A stretch of DNA of 64,000 nucleotides, taken from positions 242,514-306,513 of the forward strand of contig LFLB01000007.1 in the NCBI GenBank assembly GCA_001543005.1. Direction: 5' to 3'. Under the pieces are notes generated by a model. It searched no databases, was not told the origin of the DNA, and worked only from the letters and a program-made list of their open reading frames with translations. The stretch is from Candidatus Spongiihabitans thiooxidans (GTDB lineage Bacteria > Pseudomonadota > Gammaproteobacteria > Arenicellales > Poriferihabitantaceae). Both the position numbers and the translations under genes were made by a program. This document shows positions 36,601 to 45,246 of this stretch, piece after piece. The first letter of the stretch is position 1, and every line of letters starts with the position of its first letter.

Positions 36601-37541
36601 TCGTCGTTGTCGCTGCGGTACTTCTTCAGTAATGAGCTGATCCGCGTTTCAATGAACAACTCTTCCGCCACCAGCTCTTTTTCCTTGACAAACCAGACAA
36701 ATAGAATGCGGGTGATGAGGCGAATAATGTGGTCTTCCATCGACACCGGCTTGTTTTCAGGGCATGGAAATTTGGCCGCCGCGACCGCCCATTGAAACCA
36801 GTTGAACAGTTCCTTATAAAAACGTTTGTTCAATTCTTCGGTGTCCAGTTTCGCCAGCCACGCCGCCAGCAATCCGTCGAAATTTCTCTGTTGTTGCTTT
36901 TGTTCAATCCAGCCCAAACAGTGGCCAAGGGAAAGCTCAGCGAGAATGTCCAGATGCGCGCGGTGTGGGTCGGCGCAGTCCACGCCCCGTATCAGCGACA
37001 CTTTGCCGAGCACATCCCGGTCGGCACCGCCTGGCTGGTTGCTTTCCCGGCGATGGGCGAAAGACAGGGTGATGCGTTGGTCATTGCGAAACAGCACGCA
37101 AACCGGCATTCCAAATCGTTTACTAATTTCCCGGGTCATTTCGGCGTACTTGCCGCGGGCATAGTTGGCCGGTTGCAGTTTCACCGCCATGAACAAAAAG
37201 GATTTTGCGCGTCCTTTGTCGAAACTCTTTCCTGCCAACAAATTCATTTTTCCGGAAGATTGGATCTCTTCGTCGGTCACCTGAAAGACGATATGCACGG
37301 ATTTTGCGGACTCAAGAAAATACTTTTCCGTTTTTGTTCCGGGTTTCGGTGCGGAGTATGCGCCAACAAATTCTTTTGGAGCGCCGCTCAGGTTCAGGAT
37401 TCGCTCGCTGCCGTATCCCAGCACATTGAAAAACTCTCGCGCCCGCTCGCGCAAATCACCGCTCTTGAATGCATTCAACGCACTCTTTATGGCATCCTTG
37501 GATGCGGCGCCATCGCTGGAATCAGGGTAGGCCGAGGTCAT
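33654..37541 (-). CDS. Eco57I-like adenine-specific DNA methylase (Hma methylase candidate)
   Basis: A 1295-residue protein. The first ~205 residues form a domain with FQVTDEEI, MPVCVLFRNDQR and DPHRAHLDIL. A helical linker follows. The methylase part has YYTPRAIVDYMVDEALVASL, SAM motif I VLDPAAGSGAFPMGVLHKL, and the catalytic FDIVIGNPPYVQLQ (N6-adenine type). A target-recognition-like C-terminus includes VLRGRDIRRYGYEW and LNSGLNRWYLSQVAPTSG. It starts three bases after the ATPase stop, so the two are coupled. Together with the helicase and ATPase it forms the core of the operon. Its N-terminal domain recurs in the sigma-like protein two genes upstream. Confidence 0.93.
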   Translation of the reverse strand: MTSAYPDSSDGAASKDAIKSALNAFKSGDLRERAREFFNVLGYGSERILNLSGAPKEFVGAYSAPKPGTKTEKYFLESAKSVHIVFQVTDEEIQSSGKMNLLAGKSFDKGRAKSFLFMAVKLQPANYARGKYAEMTREISKRFGMPVCVLFRNDQRITLSFAHRRESNQPGGADRDVLGKVSLIRGVDCADPHRAHLDILAELSLGHCLGWIEQKQQQRNFDGLLAAWLAKLDTEELNKRFYKELFNWFQWAVAAAKFPCPENKPVSMEDHIIRLITRILFVWFVKEKELVAEELFIETRISSLLKKYRSDNDDYYRAVLQNLFFATLNTEISKRRFSKARRDTHRNFNLYRYKDLLAKPEQLLHLMKQTPFINGGLFDCLDSEEATGDSGYRLDCFSDNKTQRQTLSVPNCLFFDDQCGLFPLLNKYKFTVEENTPIEQEVALDPELLGKVFENLLAAYNPETSGSARKQTGSYYTPRAIVDYMVDEALVASLAEKVKPVDDDAGFWRERLHYLLDYADACNDAKELFDEKEADGIVQAISEIKVLDPAAGSGAFPMGVLHKLTLALGKLDPENKRWRELQKKRAMKETETAYSEQKDRNARDALLQEISDTFERYSSDFGRKLYLIQNSIFGVDIQPVACQIAKLRFFISLAIEQRRDDNQENYGIKPLPNLETRFVAADTLIGLQLTQRDALQSTEIRALEEQLQQNRERHFNAGTRRKKLEYSRKDRALRSNLAEILKTHYQRDGVWREAQRINDESARTLTAQLNKYNAQIIAAKQATLMVEENPRQTQMTDNNVAKLEQKIADKQKLGAMISKRDEAVRDDEIWKRAKTIAEKKNERIHAESQKISAWDPYDQNAKADWFDAEWMFGVRDGFDIVIGNPPYVQLQKDGGRLGSLYQDCGFKTFARSGDIYQLFYERGMELLKGTQGILAFITSNSWMRTKYGEKLRGFFSAEHSPLRLIDVGKDAFEAIVDTNILLVRQGSTEQKCQAVDLDSVPDKSFPPVDRYWSEIQHSGDTAWSILSPQSQKVKSKVEQIGMPLKDWDVLINLGIKTGFNEAFIIDQSKRDELVAADPKSAEIIKPVLRGRDIRRYGYEWAGKWIINSHNGDKNNAPINIDDYPAIIKHLEQYYPQLEKRQDKGITPYNLRNCAYLSDFEKEKLIWIELVDRGRFAYDGKEIYCEATTFFMTGNGIKYLCAILNSGLNRWYLSQVAPTSGMGILRWKKIYVEKIPVPVLDEPKQQPFIRLVDKILAAKAQKPNADTGKLEAEIDQLVYQLYNLTDEEIIVIEKNI

Positions 37542-37544
37542 GAT

Positions 37545-38783
37545 TTAGCCATGTTTGTTCGGGTTATAGGCCTCATCTTGGGCTATGCGCCGACGGATGT
37601 ATTTATCCAGCAACGGCACTGCCAGGACATATTTGCCATGCCGGTTTTTGAATATCATGCCTTTGCGAAACAACGCATTCAGCATTTGATTAACGTGGCT
37701 TCCACTGAATACATGATCATTGGTTTTCGATTGCGCCACGATTTCTTGCACGGTGAATTCTCCGCCGCTGTTTTCAAGATAGGCGATAATGCTAAGCAAA
37801 TCGCGTTGCCGGTCGGTTAACCGCGCCCAGCGGCCCTCGAAAAAATCCATGTCCAGTTTACGGGAGATACGCCCGATAATGTCCACGCCTTTTTTGGTGG
37901 CAGCCGGTCGAGTGTCGGCTAAATAATCGTATAATTCCCTGCACCAGAATTGAATGAAATAAGGATAGCCTTTGGTGAATTCGTAGATTATGTCGCTGTG
38001 GTCGTTAAAGAAGGTTTTTAGCCAATCCGGTTGTTTATCCAGCGGTTTCGCGATGGCTTCACGGGAATCGTCAGGGCTTAGATTATCCAGCGACATCACC
38101 CGGAACATACGCTCGGCATAGGCGCGCGAGCCAACCAATTTGGGGAACAATGTCGGCAACCCAGTCAGTAACAGCATGAAAGGCACACCTTGGCTTTGCA
38201 GGGAACTGAATACATCAAGCAACACACCTAGAGGATATTGGTCCGCCTCGCTTCGGTCCGCCAGATTTTGCGCTTCGTCCCAAGCAAAGATAATCCCTTT
38301 TTTGTCCGGCATGTGCTTTTGCAGCAATTCCCAGGCGACCAGCAAAATCCGCTTGATCTTGTCCGAAGCCAACCCCGGCTCCTTCTCGAACAACTCCATC
38401 ATGGTTTGGTAATCGAAGCGAATCGATTGGCGTTCTGCTACTTCGGTGAAACCGAGCGGATGCCGTTCATTCGATGCATATTCCCAGTCGCCGGAAAAGG
38501 TGTTCAAATCCGCCAGCAGGCGCCGCGCAAGGTGGTTTTCGCTGACGGAAACCGCTTCGGAAATGTCGCTACCCACCCAAATCCAGCCGTTTTCGGCGGC
38601 ATCATTTCTGAGCGCCTCACGCATAAGAACGGTTTTGCCGATGCCGCGGATACCGGTCAGCACCAGATTTTCCAATACTGGTGTTTGTTTCAGAAGCCGA
38701 GAGAATTCCCGTCGCTCGGCACCGCGCCCGGCGAGGTAAGGCGGCGCGTGGGCCGCACCGGGTCGGTATGGATTATCGGCCAT
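37545..38783 (-). CDS. AAA ATPase, Orc/Cdc6-like (Hma ATPase candidate)
   Basis: A 412-residue P-loop ATPase: Walker A GIRGIGKT (44-51), Walker B IIFAWDEAQ (164-172), and a sensor-like LLLTGLPTLFPKL. A C-terminal winged-helix follows (LTDRQRDLLSIIAYLENSGG and VNQMLNALFRKGMIFKNRHG), the plan seen in archaeal Cdc6 and in defence-linked ATPases. It probably couples DNA or nucleotide sensing to the methylase and helicase. It has its own AT-rich upstream region with a TATAAT box, so it may be partly independent of the upstream genes. Confidence 0.9.
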   Translation of the reverse strand: MADNPYRPGAAHAPPYLAGRGAERREFSRLLKQTPVLENLVLTGIRGIGKTVLMREALRNDAAENGWIWVGSDISEAVSVSENHLARRLLADLNTFSGDWEYASNERHPLGFTEVAERQSIRFDYQTMMELFEKEPGLASDKIKRILLVAWELLQKHMPDKKGIIFAWDEAQNLADRSEADQYPLGVLLDVFSSLQSQGVPFMLLLTGLPTLFPKLVGSRAYAERMFRVMSLDNLSPDDSREAIAKPLDKQPDWLKTFFNDHSDIIYEFTKGYPYFIQFWCRELYDYLADTRPAATKKGVDIIGRISRKLDMDFFEGRWARLTDRQRDLLSIIAYLENSGGEFTVQEIVAQSKTNDHVFSGSHVNQMLNALFRKGMIFKNRHGKYVLAVPLLDKYIRRRIAQDEAYNPNKHG

Positions 38784-38833
38784 GGTGAAATGATAGATAA
38801 TTAGTTAAAAGCATAAATTTAGTATTTTCGCTA

Positions 38834-38839
38834 ATTATA
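38834..38839 (-). promoter_or_regulatory. Possible -10 box upstream of the ATPase gene
   Basis: TATAAT on the minus strand, about 50 bases before the ATPase ATG in an AT-rich stretch. No -35 at standard spacing is convincing (a TTGAAA lies 25 bases upstream), so this may be weak or need another factor. Confidence 0.4.
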
Positions 38840-38950
38840 TCTAAATTTGGGACTGATGCACGTATTTCAAGGCGAAATTTCAGAAACGGCGGTTTTTTGG
38901 GTCTCGCTTGGGGTTTTGGCGGTAATTTGGCCGGGTTTTAGTCCCGTCGG

Positions 38951-38961
38951 CCCCCCCCCCC
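38951..38961. repeat. Homopolymer of 11 C (11 G on the coding strand)
   Basis: It lies five bases past the stop codon of the sigma-like gene, in the spacer before the ATPase gene. Runs of this length are prone to slippage during replication and to sequencing error. Confidence 0.9.
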
Positions 38962-38966
38962 GTGGC

Positions 38967-40616
38967 TCAGGTGCCCTCCAGAAAGCTGCGCAGATGATCG
39001 GAGCGGCTCGGGTGGCGCAGTTTTTTCAGGGCCTTCGCCTCTATCTGCCGGATGCGCTCGCGAGTGACACTGAACTGGTTGCCGATTTCTTGGAGCGTGT
39101 GGCTAACGTTCATACCGATGCCGAAACGCATTTGCAATACTTTGGCCTCGCGCTCAGTCAGCGATTCCAGAATTTCCTGGACGGCATTTTTCAGACCGGA
39201 ACTGATGGCGATGTCGAGCGGCGCCTTGATGTTTTTGTCTTCGATAAAATCACCCCGGGATGAGGTTTCGTCGCCCATGAGAATTTCGAGCGGGATTATT
39301 TGTTCTTTCATTAATTTCATGGCCTTGTCAGTCTTTATATTTTTATGATTCAGTATGCGCACCGCCTCGTCGCGAGATGGAATGCTCTCATTCTCTGCAA
39401 AACCACCGAAATCCAAATCCTCATCATTGCCAATCATATCCATGGAAACTGGGTCGTTGACTACTTTCAGTAACTTGTCCACTTTTTCTTCGGCTAATTC
39501 CATTCTTTCCGCAAGCTCCTCGGGTGATGCTTCACGGTCTTTTTGCTCCAAAATCTGGCACGATACACGGCTGAGTTTGTTAAGTGTTTCGATCATGTGC
39601 ACCGGGATACGAATGGTCTTCGCTTGGTCGGCGATGGAACGGGTAATCATCTGGCGAATCCAGTAGTACGCGTAGGTCGAAAACTTATAGCCGCGGCGAT
39701 ATTCAAACTTATCAACCGCTTTCATCAAGCCGATGTTTCCTTCCTGGATTAAATCCAAAATATCAAGGCCTAACCGTGAATATTTTTTGGCTATCGAAAC
39801 CACCAGCCTCAAGTTAGAGCAGATAAATTTCTCTTTTGCCTTGTCGTGCATATTCTGCGCCAGTTCTTGTTCCTGATGTTTGGTAAGCAGAGACCATCGG
39901 CATATATTGTCGATGTAAGAGCGAAGAGTATCCGGTGCATCGCTGCGTTTACACAGAATATTCATTTGATATTGAACTGGGACATTAACAAGATGCTGCA
40001 CCACATCGCCCAACGTCCCCGAAGAACCGGATGTAATGATTCTCCGCCACCTCAACAAAAAATCTTTATGCTGCCAGTGCGGATTCGCAAGATGGATATT
40101 CATCATCACGCCGGAACCAATCAAAGCATCCTTTTCCGGCTGGATTCTATGTTTTCTCTGCGCGGTCGCCGCAATCGCCATCCGGTTTTTATACCGAAAC
40201 AAACCAATTACCGGCAGTGCAAATCCTTTGTTCAGCGCCCAGATGATGGATTGCAACTCGCCTTGAGTTAAGTAAGGCGAATAGCGTATATCCGCGGCCA
40301 CGAAAACAATGGAATGGGCCAATATGCCGCCGTCTTCTCCATGGGATGGCACCAAGCGGATTTCTTCTTCGGTAATTTGGAAAAGAAATAAGATTTTGCG
40401 AATGAGCCTGCCAAGAGTGTGGTGTTCTCCATCGGTCAAATTTTCCTTTATATAACTAAATTGATTTAAGAAGTTATTTAGCGAGCCATCGCGCCCGTCT
40501 GAACCGATAACGCGGTCGCTTGTCAAGCCGAATTCGCTTAATAACTGAGTTGCGCCTTCGTGCAGAGAGGCATCCTTAAAATCATGCAACGCCTTCCAGA
40601 TAGACTCGCCAATCAT
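38967..40616 (-). CDS. Sigma-70-family factor fused to the methylase-type N-terminal domain
   Basis: A 549-residue fusion. Residues 1-190 match the start of the methylase in the same operon (FQITEEEI at 79-86, [12 protein letters not shown] at 134-145, [11 protein letters not shown] at 177-187). From about 228 it is a primary-type sigma factor. Region 1.2 comes first, then region 2 ([54 protein letters not shown]) and region 4 ([39 protein letters not shown]). Promoter-reading residues are kept (Gln322, Thr325, Arg519, Glu520, Gln524), but the tryptophan equivalent to E. coli Trp433 is Tyr318. Region 1.1 is absent and region 3.2 looks doubled. GGAAAG precedes the ATG. It lies 46 bases after the helicase. 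Confidence 0.93.
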   Translation of the reverse strand: MIGESIWKALHDFKDASLHEGATQLLSEFGLTSDRVIGSDGRDGSLNNFLNQFSYIKENLTDGEHHTLGRLIRKILFLFQITEEEIRLVPSHGEDGGILAHSIVFVAADIRYSPYLTQGELQSIIWALNKGFALPVIGLFRYKNRMAIAATAQRKHRIQPEKDALIGSGVMMNIHLANPHWQHKDFLLRWRRIITSGSSGTLGDVVQHLVNVPVQYQMNILCKRSDAPDTLRSYIDNICRWSLLTKHQEQELAQNMHDKAKEKFICSNLRLVVSIAKKYSRLGLDILDLIQEGNIGLMKAVDKFEYRRGYKFSTYAYYWIRQMITRSIADQAKTIRIPVHMIETLNKLSRVSCQILEQKDREASPEELAERMELAEEKVDKLLKVVNDPVSMDMIGNDEDLDFGGFAENESIPSRDEAVRILNHKNIKTDKAMKLMKEQIIPLEILMGDETSSRGDFIEDKNIKAPLDIAISSGLKNAVQEILESLTEREAKVLQMRFGIGMNVSHTLQEIGNQFSVTRERIRQIEAKALKKLRHPSRSDHLRSFLEGT

Positions 40617-40662
40617 TGATAATTCTTTCCAGTTTGATGTCGGGTTACGCGCGTCGGCATGC

Positions 40663-43600
40663 TTAACTACGGTCCTTAATCACCAGCCAAGTTACCAGTT
40701 CAAAGTCGTTTGCGTTACGGGGTCGTTCGGATTGCTTGGACAGAATACCGTCGCGGTTGTTAAGACTTCCCGCTTCCTGTCGGTCAAACAGTTTGCTTAT
40801 GGCTGAAAAAACATTGTCCAGCAATAGGTCGTATTTTTTCATGTCCAGCCCGTTATCGGTTTCGCAGTCGAAAGCATCGCACAGAGGCAACAATGGTTCA
40901 TTTTGCCCGCGCACCAGTTCCCCGAAAAGTTCCAACACTTGCTTGGCGTGGGTGTAGTTGTAACGCACTTCGCCATCATCGCGCACATAAACCAGGTAGT
41001 AGGCTTTCAGGGGGCTGCGCACCCGTGCGTCTTTCGGTGGGTTTTTCTGACGCAGGCAAAAAATCACGCCCGGGGCAGCGTTACGGATAAGGCTCTCTTG
41101 TTGCCGCGCACAATCCGAGACGGCATAAACCCCCAGCGGGGCGTTTTCCAATTGTTCACGGTTTTGCTCCAAGTAGTTCATCAGTTGCGCTAAAAAAGCG
41201 TCGAGCGAGAAGTCGCTTAGTGTCACACCGTCGTCAAGGTCGTCGAGATCCAGCACTTCTTGGTCACGCAGGCGACGAAGTTGCGCGTCTCGGAAGTTCA
41301 GCTCCATTTGGGCGTTATCGCGTATTTCGTTGCCTGGCGCCAGACGGTCGTCACCGGTGGCGGTGGCATCCACCAGTGCCATACGCGCTTCCACGCGGCT
41401 TTGCAAATTGATGTAACGGTCCAGTTCTTTCATGGGCCAGAAATTAATCATTTTAACCTCCCTGTTGCGGCTGCCGATACGGTCAATTCGGCCAAAGCGT
41501 TGAATCAAGCGCACCGGATTCCAGTGTATGTCATAGTTCACCACCAGATCGCAGTCTTGCAAATTCTGCCCCTCAGAGACGCAATCGGTGGCAATCAGAA
41601 TATCGATCTCCGATTCGCCATCAACAATCGGCGCACCTTTTTCATCGCGTTTGAAACGACTGCGTCCCATGGGGGCGAAATTGGTCAGAATGTCGTTGAA
41701 TTTGTTGTTGCCATAAGTGGTTTTGGTTGCGTCTCCCGCCACCATTGCGTAATTTGCACCCAACTCCTCCATTAATGGCGTTAGTTCCACGTGTAGATAA
41801 AGCGCGGTGTCCTTGAATGTGGTAAATATCAGTGCCTTGCGGTTTTCGCGTCCATCCTTGTCTGTCGTCGGGTTTGTTAGTTTGTCGCGGATTTGTTTCT
41901 TCAACACGTCCAATTTGCCGTCGCGCTGCGGGGTGATGGCGGCGACTTTTGCCAATACGCTGTTGAGAACACGGGAATCCTCTTCCAAGTCATCCAACCA
42001 TTGCGACAAGTTCAAATCTTTAAAGTCAAAAGGGTGACGCGCTTTATTGACGATAAAATCCTCGTCTTCCAGTTCATCTTCCCAGTCATTTTCGGGGACT
42101 TCTTCATTGATGGCGTGGACAGCTTGATAACGCTCTATCCTTGCCGCCAGTTGCTTGATCTTGCCTATGGTGCGCTCTAACGTGAGCGCCAGGGATGGCG
42201 CGGCACTTTCCAGGCGTTTAAGAAAGTTCACGCGAACCATGCCAATCAACCATTTTTCGCGGTCAGCCTGATTAAAATTGAGCCTCTTTTTCTCTTCCGC
42301 CAATTCCTGTTTCCCTTGTTTACTGATGACATACGCCGCCGGGGTATAGATTGACAGACCAAAAGTTTTAATTTCTTCGTTAAGCGCCTCAAAGGAAAGC
42401 TCGCCTTGCAGGTCGGTCGGTGGCGTTTCGTTTTTCGGCTTGGCTTGTTTGGGAAAGCCGCCGATTTGTTTCACCACTTCGGGATAAAACTTTTTTATAT
42501 GGCGGCGCGAGCGGGCAATAGAAACAGCATCCAATAGCGTAAAGAATTCGCCGCCCAGTTGGTCGAACAGGTCGCGCTTGTGCTTTTCGCCAACTTGTTG
42601 TTCCCAGTGTTTGAACTGTTTTTGTGCGGCACTAAGCATGGTACGAAGGTGTCCTATGCCGAGCGTCTCCCTGAAAGCATCTTCCCGCTTTCCAGTCATA
42701 AAGTAAATTTGATTACGCAAGTCATTCAGCGAGGTATTGACCGGCGTTGCCGACAGCATCAGCACGCTGGTTTTGCCGCCGGCCTTGATCACATCTTCCA
42801 GCAATCGTTCGTAGCGACTGCGACGGATAATTTCTCCGCTCTCGTCACGGGCGCTACGGGATTCATTGCGGAAATTGTGCGATTCGTCTATCACCACCAG
42901 GCCATAAGACGCCCAATCAAATTCTGCCAGATTGATGCCGTTGGATTCACCCGAAACGCGCGATAAGTCGGAATGATGCAAGACTTCATAGTGAAAATTG
43001 TCGTCCTTGAACGGGTTGCCTTTCTGGCCGAACTGGGCGGGGTAGAGTTTCCAGTTTTCGTTGAGTTTCTTCGGGCAAAGCACCAACACTCTTTGGTTTT
43101 GCGCCTGATAGTAGCGGATGACCGCCAACGCTGTGTAGGTTTTGCCGAGCCCGACGCTGTCGGCGAGGATGCAACCGTTGTGTTGCCTCAAGCGATTGAT
43201 GATGCCAGCCACGCCGTCGCGCTGGAATTGATATAACGTTTTCCATATTTGCGTGTCTCTGAGATTGGCGGCGCCGAGTTGGTTGTCCGCTTCTTCCCGC
43301 GCTTCCATCCGTTCGCGGAAAATTTCCAGCAAGGTTTTGAAATACACGAATTCCGGCGAGCAGTTTTCGCCGAGCCGGCGCAGCGCGGCCAACACGTCTT
43401 TTCTGGCGTCTCGGGTCAGGTTTTCGTCCCGCCAGACATCATCAAACCAGTGTTTGAGCTGGTCGCAAGTATCGGTTTCGCTGACCGCTAGATTGAGTTC
43501 CAGATTCGCGCCCTCGTTAAAACCCAACCCGCGACGAGTGAAGTTTGAACTGCCAAGTACCGCCACATCAAGATCGTCATGCCGCTCAATGTGATACATC

Positions 43601-43977
43601 TTGCCGTGCAGAAAATTCGCTTGTTTCATGGTGCGGATTTCAACTTTTTTCCTTATCCATTTCTCGCAGTCCCTAGCCAGATATTTTTGTTGAAGCAATT
43701 GTTTCGGCAACAGACCTCGCTCGGTTAAGTCAAATCCTTTGTCTTGTTTCTCACCCGGATCCACTTCGCCCACTGAGCCGGGGTCACCGTACAAAAACCG
43801 CACCGCGTCGGCACTCCCCAGCTCGTCCCGTAACGCCTCATAGGCATATACCGTGAAATACGCCGAGACGATGCGCAAGGTCTTTGCGCCGCCAGCGAGT
43901 TGCTCGCGCAAATAGCTGCCTACGCTGGTTTGTGGGTTGCGGTTGTCTAATATGATTTGTTTATTTGGGATGTTCAT
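40663..43977 (-). CDS. PLD-nuclease/SNF2-helicase fusion (Hma helicase candidate)
   Basis: About 1104 residues from ATG 43977 (a TTG at 43998 is an alternative). The N-terminus is a phospholipase-D-like module with the HKD-type motif [11 protein letters not shown] and [15 protein letters not shown]2 helicase follows: [18 protein letters not shown] (Walker A), [12 protein letters not shown] (DESH), [18 protein letters not shown], and motifs [16 protein letters not shown] and [13 protein letters not shown]. It probably translocates on DNA and may cut it through the PLD part. First gene of the operon; nadE is divergent across a 260-base spacer. Confidence 0.93.
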   Translation of the reverse strand: MNIPNKQIILDNRNPQTSVGSYLREQLAGGAKTLRIVSAYFTVYAYEALRDELGSADAVRFLYGDPGSVGEVDPGEKQDKGFDLTERGLLPKQLLQQKYLARDCEKWIRKKVEIRTMKQANFLHGKMYHIERHDDLDVAVLGSSNFTRRGLGFNEGANLELNLAVSETDTCDQLKHWFDDVWRDENLTRDARKDVLAALRRLGENCSPEFVYFKTLLEIFRERMEAREEADNQLGAANLRDTQIWKTLYQFQRDGVAGIINRLRQHNGCILADSVGLGKTYTALAVIRYYQAQNQRVLVLCPKKLNENWKLYPAQFGQKGNPFKDDNFHYEVLHHSDLSRVSGESNGINLAEFDWASYGLVVIDESHNFRNESRSARDESGEIIRRSRYERLLEDVIKAGGKTSVLMLSATPVNTSLNDLRNQIYFMTGKREDAFRETLGIGHLRTMLSAAQKQFKHWEQQVGEKHKRDLFDQLGGEFFTLLDAVSIARSRRHIKKFYPEVVKQIGGFPKQAKPKNETPPTDLQGELSFEALNEEIKTFGLSIYTPAAYVISKQGKQELAEEKKRLNFNQADREKWLIGMVRVNFLKRLESAAPSLALTLERTIGKIKQLAARIERYQAVHAINEEVPENDWEDELEDEDFIVNKARHPFDFKDLNLSQWLDDLEEDSRVLNSVLAKVAAITPQRDGKLDVLKKQIRDKLTNPTTDKDGRENRKALIFTTFKDTALYLHVELTPLMEELGANYAMVAGDATKTTYGNNKFNDILTNFAPMGRSRFKRDEKGAPIVDGESEIDILIATDCVSEGQNLQDCDLVVNYDIHWNPVRLIQRFGRIDRIGSRNREVKMINFWPMKELDRYINLQSRVEARMALVDATATGDDRLAPGNEIRDNAQMELNFRDAQLRRLRDQEVLDLDDLDDGVTLSDFSLDAFLAQLMNYLEQNREQLENAPLGVYAVSDCARQQESLIRNAAPGVIFCLRQKNPPKDARVRSPLKAYYLVYVRDDGEVRYNYTHAKQVLELFGELVRGQNEPLLPLCDAFDCETDNGLDMKKYDLLLDNVFSAISKLFDRQEAGSLNNRDGILSKQSERPRNANDFELVTWLVIKDRS

Positions 43978-44239
43978 TTGCGGGAATTCAGATAGCAACC
44001 AGCGCTCTTCGGCGGGCTGGGCCGAATGTTTATAATATCAGAACGTATAAAGCGCCTGATAATGAGGCTAAAGATACATTATATTGAAGATCATGGGGAG
44101 AAAAACCACCTCTTGGATTCCGATTATGCTCGAAGAATCGAAACTGTGGCTGTTGCCCGGAAATGCTAATATCAACCCACACGTTTCCACGTAGATTCAT
44201 TATTTACCACCCAACCATTACGAAAAGTCACATATATCC

Positions 44240-45043
44240 ATGAAAACCGAAGCCGTCATTTCCCATATTGTCAACTGGCTGACCGACTATACAAAAAAAT
44301 CGGGCGCCTGTGGGTTTGTGGTTGGCGTATCGGGGGGAATTGATTCCGCTGTAACTTCCATGCTTGCCGCCAAAACGGGGCTTTCTGTCCTGTGCCTTGA
44401 AATGCCGATTCATCAGGCGCAGTCCCAGATTACCCGGGCACGTACACATATCGATATGTTGGAGGCGAACTTTTCCAATGTGTCATCTATTCGGATCGAT
44501 TTGACGCCGATATTTGACAGTTTCACTAACGCTATGCCAACAATCGAAAACAGCAAAAACGAAGAGCGTTTTTTGGCTTTGGCCAATACCCGTGCCCGAC
44601 TACGCATGACCGCTTTATATTACTTCGCAGGATTAAACAACTATCTGGTCGCAGGCACCGGTAATAAAGTTGAAGATTTTGGAGTTGGTTTTTATACCAA
44701 ATACGGCGATGGCGGAGTCGATCTGAGTCCCATCGCCGATCTGAATAAAACCGAAGTTTATGCCCTCGGGGAAACTCTGGGGGTAAGTGAAGAAATCAGG
44801 ATTGCCAAACCCACAGATGGGTTGTGGGCGGATGACCGAAGCGATGAAGATCAATTAGGGGCGAGTTACCATGAACTCGAATGGGTCATGGATTATGATG
44901 AGGCCATCAATGCAAATAATCTTGCAAATAACCTTTCCGAGCGTCAGCGTGAAGTGCTTAAAATTTATCGGCGACTGCACCAGGCAAATCAACACAAGAT
45001 GGAGCCGATCCCAATTTGCGAGATACCAGGCGCTTTTAAATAG
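44240..45043 (+). CDS. nadE: Ammonia-dependent NAD+ synthetase
   Basis: Final step of NAD synthesis, amidating deamido-NAD with ATP and ammonia. The 267-residue protein has the pyrophosphatase-loop VVGVSGGIDSAVTSMLAA (SGGxDS), NTRARLRMTALYYFA, VAGTGNKVEDFGVGFYTKYG and DLSPIADLNKTEVYALG, and ends with the PTDGLWADDRSDEDQLG block. There is no glutaminase domain, so it uses free ammonia. It is divergent from the defence operon. Confidence 0.96.
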   Translation: MKTEAVISHIVNWLTDYTKKSGACGFVVGVSGGIDSAVTSMLAAKTGLSVLCLEMPIHQAQSQITRARTHIDMLEANFSNVSSIRIDLTPIFDSFTNAMPTIENSKNEERFLALANTRARLRMTALYYFAGLNNYLVAGTGNKVEDFGVGFYTKYGDGGVDLSPIADLNKTEVYALGETLGVSEEIRIAKPTDGLWADDRSDEDQLGASYHELEWVMDYDEAINANNLANNLSERQREVLKIYRRLHQANQHKMEPIPICEIPGAFK

Positions 45044-45088
45044 TTTCATGGGCCGGGTTACCTGACGGCTGGCAACAGGGTCGCAAAA

Positions 45089-45223
45089 TTATCCACCCAA
45101 TATCTGTTGAATCAGCTTAATACCCTGCTTAATGAGGGTGCCGCAAATCCTTCTCGTTGTTGCCGGTGGTGCGGCTTGTGCTGGAATCACAAAAAGTAAG
45201 CCGATACCGAAAATACGGCTCAT
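45089..45223 (-). CDS. Candidate 44-residue exported peptide
   Basis: The frame ATG 45223 to TAA 45089 begins with a clear signal-peptide pattern, MSRIFGIGLLFVIPAQAAPP, with cleavage likely after AQA. The remaining roughly 26 residues are cationic and amphipathic (TTRRICGTLIKQGIKLIQQI, then LGG). It starts 24 bases after the amidohydrolase stop on the same strand. The ribosome site is weak. A secreted peptide is plausible; it may equally be chance. Confidence 0.4.
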   Translation of the reverse strand: MSRIFGIGLLFVIPAQAAPPATTRRICGTLIKQGIKLIQQILGG

Positions 45224-45246
45224 GTTTGTTTTTACTGGGCTTGTTT

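Noticed and set aside
36729..37820. Long plus-strand frame (363 codons) opposite the methylase and ATPase genes
   Set aside because: Shadow of the coding strand; the minus-strand proteins have clear family motifs.
37545..38783. ATPase as a true Orc1/Cdc6 replication initiator
   Set aside because: Its operon with helicase and methylase and the absence of origin-like repeats point to defence rather than replication.
30222..43977. BREX or DISARM assignment of the operon
   Set aside because: No PglZ, BrxC, DrmA or DrmB genes; the PLD-SNF2 helicase with Eco57I-type methylase and Orc-like ATPase fits Hma better.
44062..44169. 35-codon plus-strand frame between the helicase and nadE
   Set aside because: No ribosome site, no recognisable features; the spacer should hold two promoters.
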